DNA of 64,000 nt from Brachycybe producta (Eukaryota > Arthropoda > Diplopoda > Playtdesmida > Andrognathidae), in NCBI GenBank assembly GCA_036925085.1, contig JAUPFP010000016.1:4089903-4153902 (forward strand), read 5' to 3'. Under the pieces are notes generated by a model. It was not told where the DNA came from. It made no database searches and saw only the letters and a list, made by a program, of their open reading frames with translations. Of this stretch, positions 56,616-64,000 are shown piece after piece (within the stretch, counting starts at the first letter, position 1; each line of letters starts with the position of its first letter). The translations under genes were made by a program, and so were the position numbers.

Positions 56616-56619
56616 TTAA

Positions 56620-58379
56620 GGTTAGACTTCTGCAACTTAAAAGCTAAGTTTTGTAAGACGTAAATGCAGTAACATGAAAAGCTACTTTTTGTAGCTTTAT
56701 ATGTTTTATTACACATACAAATCAAACTGCTGCTTGTTTGCTTTTTGAAGCTTTCATTTGGTTTGATATTTGCAGCAGGTCAAAGCGTTGGGATACTAAC
56801 TAACAAATCTAATTTCAACAAAAAGAACAAATAAGGTAAGCTGATTATGACGTAGAAGCTACGCGTTATCAGTAGCGCAACAACGAGGAGGATGGGGGGA
56901 AAGTTAATCTCTGGGCGCCAACAAACAGGGGCGCCAAACGTTTAGAAATTAAAATTAAAAAACAACATATAAATTTTGAAATTATACTTTTTTTCCCCAT
57001 TATTTTCCTTATTCCACATTAATTTAGTAGTTTTCATGTATTGTACAAATTACTTACACTAGTAAACCCGTCGTGCAATTTGCAAAATTTACAAAAAGTT
57101 TTACACTGCAATGCCTACTAAAGAGAATAGAGTAGGTTTTGATTTTAAACTAACACTTGCAAGCCTAATAATTCTCATTTATTCACACTATACAAACTAC
57201 TCAAATTTGTGAGAGTTTACTAGCTGTTAGGGAGGTAAGGGGAGTTCACATTAATGTAGTCTCCGGGCACAAAATTTCTAGTTGGCGGCACTGCTCGTTA
57301 TACATTACACTTTTTGAGCAGGTTCTATATAGAGGTTAATTAATTGTTGATGCAAATATGCAGCATTGACTTTGTTGCTTTAAATTTTACAGCTAAACAA
57401 AAACAAGCAACAAGCAGTAGCTTCAAAGCTGCAGAAAGCAAATATGCAGTCCGGCATTTCGTTTATAAACGTTATTGTGGGTTTGGTTAAAAAAGTGCAT
57501 TTCTTTCTATATCCTTAATAATTATTAACTAGAGGCCTCATTAGAGAAAAAATAATAATACTGGATTAATGGAGAATATTGGTTGTTTGACATTCGGAGC
57601 CTCTCAACTAGTACATGCGAATTTAAGCATTTAGAGGAAATAGGCAAAGCTCCCCATCCAACTGCCCAAATGTTAAAATAACAAATTCTAGTTCAGGTTT
57701 TTGTTTGACCCCAAGTCAACCCCTTTCTGTACCTGTGCGGTGATTTGTATTTTTTTATTATTTAAAAAATGACTATGCAAGCAGCCAAGAAGGCCTGTTG
57801 CAGCGTGATCTGCCACCAATGACAATATTATTATTACATGCATCTGTAATGGGCGTTGTGTTACAGTTTAACAAACGCGCTGTTACAAAGTTATAAGATA
57901 GATATGATTATTTACTGTCGTATGATAGTCTGTCTTAATGCCATTCTGTAATAAGGCCCCCAGTTTATTATCACATAAAAACATGCTAAGAAATCGATAT
58001 TTTTTCAGGTTTACGAACTTCTCTTGAATTGAGAAGACACACACACTCTGTATATTATTAATGACATCTTTAGCTTTTATTATTTCTTGTAACTTTAGTC
58101 TAAAAATGATTTGCGAGGAATTTTTTTCTTCTTCTTGTTCTTAAAAAAGCCATCAGCTTTATGATGATGCTTCAGTATTTTTTTTCTTTTTCTGTCTTTT
58201 CTTATTTCTGCCTGTTGTGAAAATGCCAGTTTACATTGTGGATCATCTTGGTTCAGTCAGTTATTTTCAAATCAATAATTATGTTGTTCATGTGATGATT
58301 ATCACAGTATCTTTCTCTGTCTTTCTTTCTCTCTAGTGTGTGTGTGATGAGTCTGATGACCCCACACATAGGGCCTACA
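56620..58379. other. Non-coding stretch
   Basis: No gene. Around 56640-56760 and 57350-57450 are inverted words (GTAGCTTTATATG…, GCAGCTTTGAAGCTACTGCT-like and AAACAAGCAGCAG) that may be arms of another old foldback element. GGGGCGCCAAAC at about 56927 resembles a dispersed-repeat end. Confidence 0.4.
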
Positions 58380-58890
58380 CCACTGTATACATGCACACAT
58401 GCCACACACGCACGCAACACACGACACACATATCCAACATACAACACACATACAACACATAAATTATATAACACACATATGCTATACAAATACAACACAA
58501 ACAAATGCAACACACACATGCCATACACGCGCACAACAAGACACAGTTACAACACAACCACACACGCCTAAAACCACATACGACACACAATTAAAACACA
58601 ACACACACACACACCCAGGCACATAACACATAAAAACATGCACGCACGCACACAACACACAAATACAACACACTAACACGCACACGTACACAGCACACAC
58701 GACACACAAATTCAACACATACCATACACACGAGACACACACACACACACATACACACACACATACACACATACCACACCTACACAGCACACACGACACA
58801 CAAATTCAACACATACCATACACACGAGACACACACACGCGACAAACAACACACACACACACGGCACAGAAATACAACACACATGCATTT
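58380..58890. repeat. CA-rich minisatellite
   Basis: Degenerate ACACAC repeats. The block GCACACACGACACACAAATT (CAACACATACCATACACACGAG follows) appears twice, at about 58691 and 58788. Cys/Val-rich open frames are artefacts. Confidence 0.88.
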
Positions 58891-59764
58891 TCCCTTTTCT
58901 TATTTCTTCCTAACCAGTGCTTTATAATTGAACTCGCTCCTTTATGGAATGTCCTTTTTTGTATGACCGTACTTTATGGTTGTGTTTTTTTCTTTGTGTG
59001 TCTTTAGATACAATCTGAACATCGTAGAAAATGTTTTAAGAGTTATTGATATTGAGTGACTTCTTAACTGTGCGCATGCGCCCCGTTTTGAGCTGCTTGA
59101 CCTCAACAAAATTAACGAAAAAGAGAAGAAAAATAAATCAGTGAAAAATGAAATCACTACTAGAAATTCATCTTCTGTGTATATGTTATTATTATCATAA
59201 TATAAAATACAATTTTAATATAGTCTGTTATGATTTAGGACAATTTCTAACTAAAAGAGGTTACAAAGATGTTTTAAATTATCATCTGTATGATCATTAA
59301 ATTAAATTGAATTTTATGAACATTTTATTATAACTTTTGAGGTGCACATCAATAAATTTACTGTGAGTGCTATTGTAAATAGGAACACAATGACATCTCA
59401 GAGTTCTAGGAATAGTTTTAACTTTAAATTGAGCTTTAAATTAACTAATTCGTGTATTTTATGCATTTTTTTTTGGCAGTGAAAAAAATCTGAGTCCACC
59501 CTGTAACGTTGTGACCCTCATAATCTTTAGACGAATTTCTAAATATCGCAAGCAATCAGGTATGTGTACAGTGTTACTTTTTTTCCCACATGGTTAGATA
59601 AAAGAGAGCTTTGAATGTGGATCACCGCCACCACATGTCGAGACCTAATTACGGGAAAAGTGGAGATCCCTTGGTATTTCTACGTGATGCCACTGAAAAT
59701 CATTGTCTTTTATATGTAGGCCTATATAATGTTTATACTTGAACATCTATAATAGATACCAATG

Positions 59765-59927
<163 letters not shown>

Positions 59928-60082
59928 GCAACAAGCTTAAGACTTAGAACTTTTTTCTTTGATTCAGACGTTAATGAGAGGTGTATTTTTTATTTAGAAA
60001 AAAAAAACCTTATTTGATATAAGAAGAGAAAACAAAAGTGTTTGAAAAAAATAAAATTCTCACGAGATGTATTAAAATCCTT

Positions 60083-60120
<38 letters not shown>

Positions 60121-60379
60121 ACCAACTTAAGCCTCTTGGCTCATCATAATCGTATATTCATTAGAAGTTTTTGATGTAAAAACAACAAGACAATCTTATT
60201 TAAGCATTCAATATGCTAAGCCTATTAAAAGAAAGTAAGCGTGATGTTATATCATTATGAAGAATGTCTGGTTAAGAAATAAAAGTGGCGAGATGATGTG
60301 AAAAACCAAAAAAATAAAAAAACAATAATAATTCAAAGTATACATACACTATTTTATATTACAGTAGAATCACTACTTA

Positions 60380-61905
60380 TGACAAGTGCAAATTAGAACA
60401 GCACTACTGTATGCATTGCACAGCTGCTGTTGGCAGCACGACACCAGTGCCACAGCTATGTTTCAGTCAGCATTAAGTAGTTTTCTGCAATAGTGTTGAC
60501 ACTTGTTTTCAGAAACTTGAGTGCAAAGACAGTGTAACCTTCTTTGCTGACTATCTCACATCCTCCTTGTTTGTTTTTGTTTTTTCTTCTGAAAATGGCT
60601 ACTACCAAAATTTGATCTGCGGCACAAGGAACCATCAATGATCCATCATTACAATGGAATGTATACTCGTGTTGCTCTTAGATGAAGCTTGTGGTTTCAG
60701 AGAGATTAACAAAAAAAGTTTAGGGTTGTGTTATTTTGTCTGATAAAAATAGGTAATAACAAGTGTAGGTTGAAACTTTGAAGGCTTCAAAGTTTCAAGT
60801 CGATACACAGGGCTTACAAATGGGTGGTAAAGTAATAAATTGCATACTCATGCTTGAGAACTATTTATTGAACAAAACAAAAGGGCAAAACAAAGTTTAA
60901 GATGAATAAATGAATATTTAATAATATTTTTATTAAAAAAAAACAGGGGACCTTGATCATTTTCCCCATTACTTTCAACTGAAACAGCACCAATAAGTGG
61001 GTCGTCCACAAACTTGTTGTCACTTCCTTGATCCTCCAGGTTTTAAGTTGTAGGGAATGGGTAAAATATCCTTGCATCAGGGTATAGACCAATATTTGTG
61101 AGAAATGAACACATAAAAAGAGCTTCACGACCTCATGTATTGCAGCTGACTGGACAACAGATAGAAAGGTTACATACATGGGTTTTGGACATTGATTATT
61201 TTTGCACGTTTTCACATGGACCCTGGTCGTTCTTAGGCGACACCCGTTTTTGTTTGCGCTTATTTTCATAAAGACTATAACTTTTTTCACAGTTATAAAT
61301 TACAATTATAAGCTACAAGATGGCACAACCAGCTAACTTTTCACCAAAAGTGGATGCTGATTATTTTTAGCCATAACCCATCAAGGGTTTTTTAACAATT
61401 TTAACAAAAAGGTTAATGCTTTTTTTTTGTTATTACTTCTTTTTATCAGGCAAATATAAAACAATCGTAATTTGTATGTTATTCTTTTTGATGTCACAAG
61501 TTTCTACTAAGGGCGACGGTAGTGTACTTGCTATTTTACTCTTTTGTTTCAGTTTGTGGACATGGGCAACTAATTAATCTGTCGGTTGAAGTGAAGGCAA
61601 CCACTTTATTCAATGATCATATGTTACTACACAAAAGTTATAATATTCCACTTCAATTCTATATGACACTAGCAAACAGAATAATGTTCAGTATTTTTTA
61701 GATCCCATTTGCCTCTCATTATCCAGAAGAGGGGAAACCTCTCTAAATGAAACAGAAATGCTGTTCAAACAGTGCCGAATACATTTGTGCCACTTCATCA
61801 TCAAAAGCAAGCAGCTAAATAGATGCATCAAGCAAAAAAAAATGGTACTTGCTTTTTGCTGTGCGTTGCATATAACAGTGCTGTTCTAATTTGCATCTGG
61901 CCTTA
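60380..61905. mobile_element. Nested inverted-repeat element of ~1.5 kb
   Basis: Outer ends mirror each other: GTGCAAATTAGAACAGCACT (about 60385) and AGTGCTGTTCTAATTTGCAT (about 61882-61901), with TGCATTGCACAGC / GCTGTGCGTTGCA inside. The inner ends at 60660-60760 and 61425-61528 are the two arms of the GTATAC MITE family (AAGCTTGTGGTTTCAGAGAG and TTTTTGATGTCACAAGTTTC). The middle has a 141-codon minus-strand frame (60865-61290) with no motif I recognise; another frame at about 60970-61045 reads acidic and Asn-rich. It may be a decayed longer member of the MITE family. Confidence 0.55.
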
Positions 61906-62171
61906 AGGTTTTAGAGCATAAACTCTGGTTATTCTGTCTTTCAACAGAAAACATTAAGAAAAACTCGATAATAAAAAATAAATAAAATAAGTAAATGCGA
62001 AAAATAATAATGCAATTTGCTAAATATGCTCATACAACCAAGTAATGTACGAGTACCAGTAGGAGTGCATTTCATTTTTGCCTCTCTAAACTGTGTGCGC
62101 CTGAGGTAGGTGTTTCACTTGCCTCGCTCTAGTTGCAGCTCTGTCAGTCTTGATTAAGTACCACGTCTTAA

Positions 62172-62881
62172 GGCCTTATCACACAAGGCACATTTTGAGT
62201 AACATTTCTTTTAATGTTGAGAGAGACTAGTCTTTTAACCTAATATGTAGGCGCAAACTATGGATCCAAATGAGCGAGCAACTTAGCAACCAAATCATGA
62301 TCACATAACAAGAAAAGTGGTTGCTGGCACACAGTGGTTGCTTGTTCCCTCTGCTCAGTATGGTGAGCAGAGGGAACAAGCAACCACTGTGCAACATCCA
62401 CTCACTCTGTTGCATACTACTAATTTGGTGTCTGTAAATGCAACGGGACGCACTAGTGTAGCATCACCAGCAACAGTTACTGGAGACTGTTGTTGGTTGG
62501 TTGCAAGTTTGCTTTGTTGCCTAATTTGCACCTTGCCTAATGTTCACATATGTGATATGACTGGCAACTACATTTTCAACTAGTTGAAAGCTACTTGCTT
62601 AAGATTCCATTGGTTCAACTTTCTTGGCCACATTTCATTCAACTCAGTTCAGCGACCAATCACAACACATCCTGTTGTCATGTGACCAATCCAATTCTCA
62701 CGCACTCATTTCAACATGGCATTCTTTTCTACATGGAAAAACCATTGATTTTTTGCTTCTGTGCTTTCAATTAGCTTGTCAGCTATTAGATCAACAATAT
62801 TGCCAAGTGTTAATAAAGAATCTTGCAGTTGGTAAAACTGGTTGCAATGTTGCTCAAAATGTTTATCGTGTGATAAAGCCT
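62172..62881. mobile_element. Foldback element with TTAA flanks, second example
   Basis: About 710 bp. GGCCTTATCACACAAGGCAC then ATTTTGAGTAACATT at the left mirrors AATGTTGCTCAAAATGTTTA then TCGTGTGATAAAGCCT at the right. TTAA lies at 62168-62171 and 62882-62885. Inside are several GGTTGC/GCAACC words and a perfect 28-bp-arm hairpin at 62330-62391. No transposase frame recognised. Confidence 0.7.
62330..62391. repeat. Perfect hairpin, 28-bp arms, 6-base loop
   Basis: CACAGTGGTTGCTTGTTCCC (TCTGCTCA follows) at 62330-62357 and its exact inverse at 62364-62391, with loop GTATGG. It is not central in the surrounding foldback element, so it is an independent palindrome. Confidence 0.9.
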
Positions 62882-62885
62882 TTAA

Positions 62886-64000
62886 TGTGTGTACATTATG
62901 CTGAACTATAGTGGACACACATTGAGCAAATTCTGTGAACAAAAAGAAATCTTTTGATTTTTTTTTTAGTATTTTTTTCTTCCTATGATGCTGAACACAT
63001 TTGTGAGACACACTCTGTATATTCACCTGCCTTTAATAAACGTTTCCTTGGTCTTAGGAAACTGACGTCATTCTTCGAGTGTTTTCTCATCAACAAACCA
63101 ATTAGAATGAGACTTCACTTGAGATTGGCGTCGTGCAATTGAAATAAAAAACAGGGGACTTTTAGAAGATGCTCCAAGACAAATACAAACACATATATAT
63201 ACATTGACAGAAAATGAGAGAGAGAAAATTGTCCCTTTATTTTTTCTGTATGTGTACTACACATTCTTAATATAGAAAAGAGAAGAAGGGAAAAAAAAGT
63301 AAACGAGTTACCATTTATATAATGCATAAGCTCATCTAGCAATCAATAAAGTCAGGAAAAGAAAAATTGTTCATTATTATCATTATGCAATTACATCTAG
63401 CCTGACACTTTTCAGCATTAAATTGCTGGAAGTTTTTTCTTCTTCTTCATCATCATCATCTTTTTTATGTATATATATCTTGAGTTTACTTTAGATTGAA
63501 ATAGAAGAGAAAACACATACATAAAAAAGAAAAATTAAATTTTTGTGGTTGCTTTAATCTTTACATAGTGAAATAGCAAACAGAAAAGAAGAGAGAAAAA
63601 AATTATAGATTAACTTATATTTTACGTGGTTTCTTTTGTAAATACACAACAAGACTTTTTTTTTTTTAAATATATTTTAAAACCCCCGTCACCCTCACTA
63701 ATTCTAATAATGCTTCATATTAAATGCATTATTTACTGTAGATGGTATTTTTTTTATAAAAAGAAAACAAAATATAATAAGGAATGTGTCTCGAAATAGT
63801 TATAAAAAATCGACTTTAAAATTTTTTTTTAGAAATTTATGTTTTATACAAATGAAATGTTTTATACGAAAAAAAAAAGTTCGATTGTAACTAAGAAACA
63901 TTTCAGGTGTGAATTTTAGTTTGGGGATCATTCATTGGGAACCTTTGAATATTTTTTTTACAAGGTTGTTGCCCAAGGTCACTGTTTGGCTCTTCATCAA
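62886..64000. other. Non-coding AT-rich end of window
   Basis: No gene supported. AT-rich with TTC and TA tracts (about 63436-63460, 63193-63202). The last 45 bases are less AT-rich but too short to call. Confidence 0.4.

Noticed and set aside
58253..58799. Cys/Val-rich and Thr/His-rich frames
   Set aside because: Translations of the CA-rich minisatellite, open on both strands.
60865..61290. 141-codon minus-strand frame
   Set aside because: Not called as a gene: no recognised motif, AT-rich composition, and it sits inside a nested repeat. Kept only as an observation on the element.
62706..63026. 106-codon minus-strand frame overlapping a plus-strand frame of 95 codons
   Set aside because: It crosses the right end of the TTAA foldback element and has no motif.
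63957..64000. Possible exon at the window end (minus strand, acidic reading ending at a GTAAAA donor)
   Set aside because: Only 44 bases are visible, the donor is weak and it does not match a neuroligin segment I know.

Overview
This is an AT-rich, intron-rich, repeat-dense animal genomic window. Its only recognisable host gene is a neuroligin on the minus strand. Four consecutive coding exons are visible: 49245-49427, 35862-36645, 28821-28936 and 27108-28135. Every splice junction keeps the reading frame with consensus GT/AG ends, and the last exon carries the transmembrane helix, the cytoplasmic tail and the stop codon. From memory of the family, the block after the cholinesterase-like domain looks most like arthropod neuroligins, so I lean to an arthropod host. 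Wording finer than that would be guesswork. The exons for the signal peptide and the start of the cholinesterase-like domain were not found and probably lie beyond base 64000.

Layout. 1-14956 is non-coding DNA 3' of the gene. It is full of short inverted-repeat (foldback/MITE-like) elements, microsatellites and AT-rich filler. 15485-25550 is a complete Ty3/Gypsy-type LTR retrotransposon in minus orientation, 10,066 bp long, with two 686-bp LTRs that look identical by eye and a GAAT target duplication. It has a 1573-codon polyprotein frame (protease, reverse transcriptase, RNase H, integrase), an unidentified 412-codon frame in the env position, and a leader with six tandem ~59-bp units. It landed inside an older foldback repeat whose halves lie at 14957-15480 and 25551-25690. 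25551-27107 is the 3' flank or UTR of neuroligin. 27108-49427 is the neuroligin 3' half with introns of 0.7, 6.9 and 12.6 kb. 49428-64000 is at least 14.5 kb of a further intron, or 5' gene territory.

The main structure outside the gene and the retroelement is a large population of foldback elements. At least five belong to a group with ACAGGCA/TGCCTGT ends and 8-10-bp target duplications (Mutator-like). Three have GGGCTCGG-type ends, two of them with full or partial matching flanks (hAT-like). Two have TTAA flanks (piggyBac/Kolobok-like). Others have TA/TAT or unclear flanks. Two of the families carry the palindromic CRE octamer TGACGTCA in intact copies. No transposase gene was recognised, so these are probably non-autonomous.

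All calls come from reading the sequence. No database search, alignment program or folding program was run, and identity statements are by eye.
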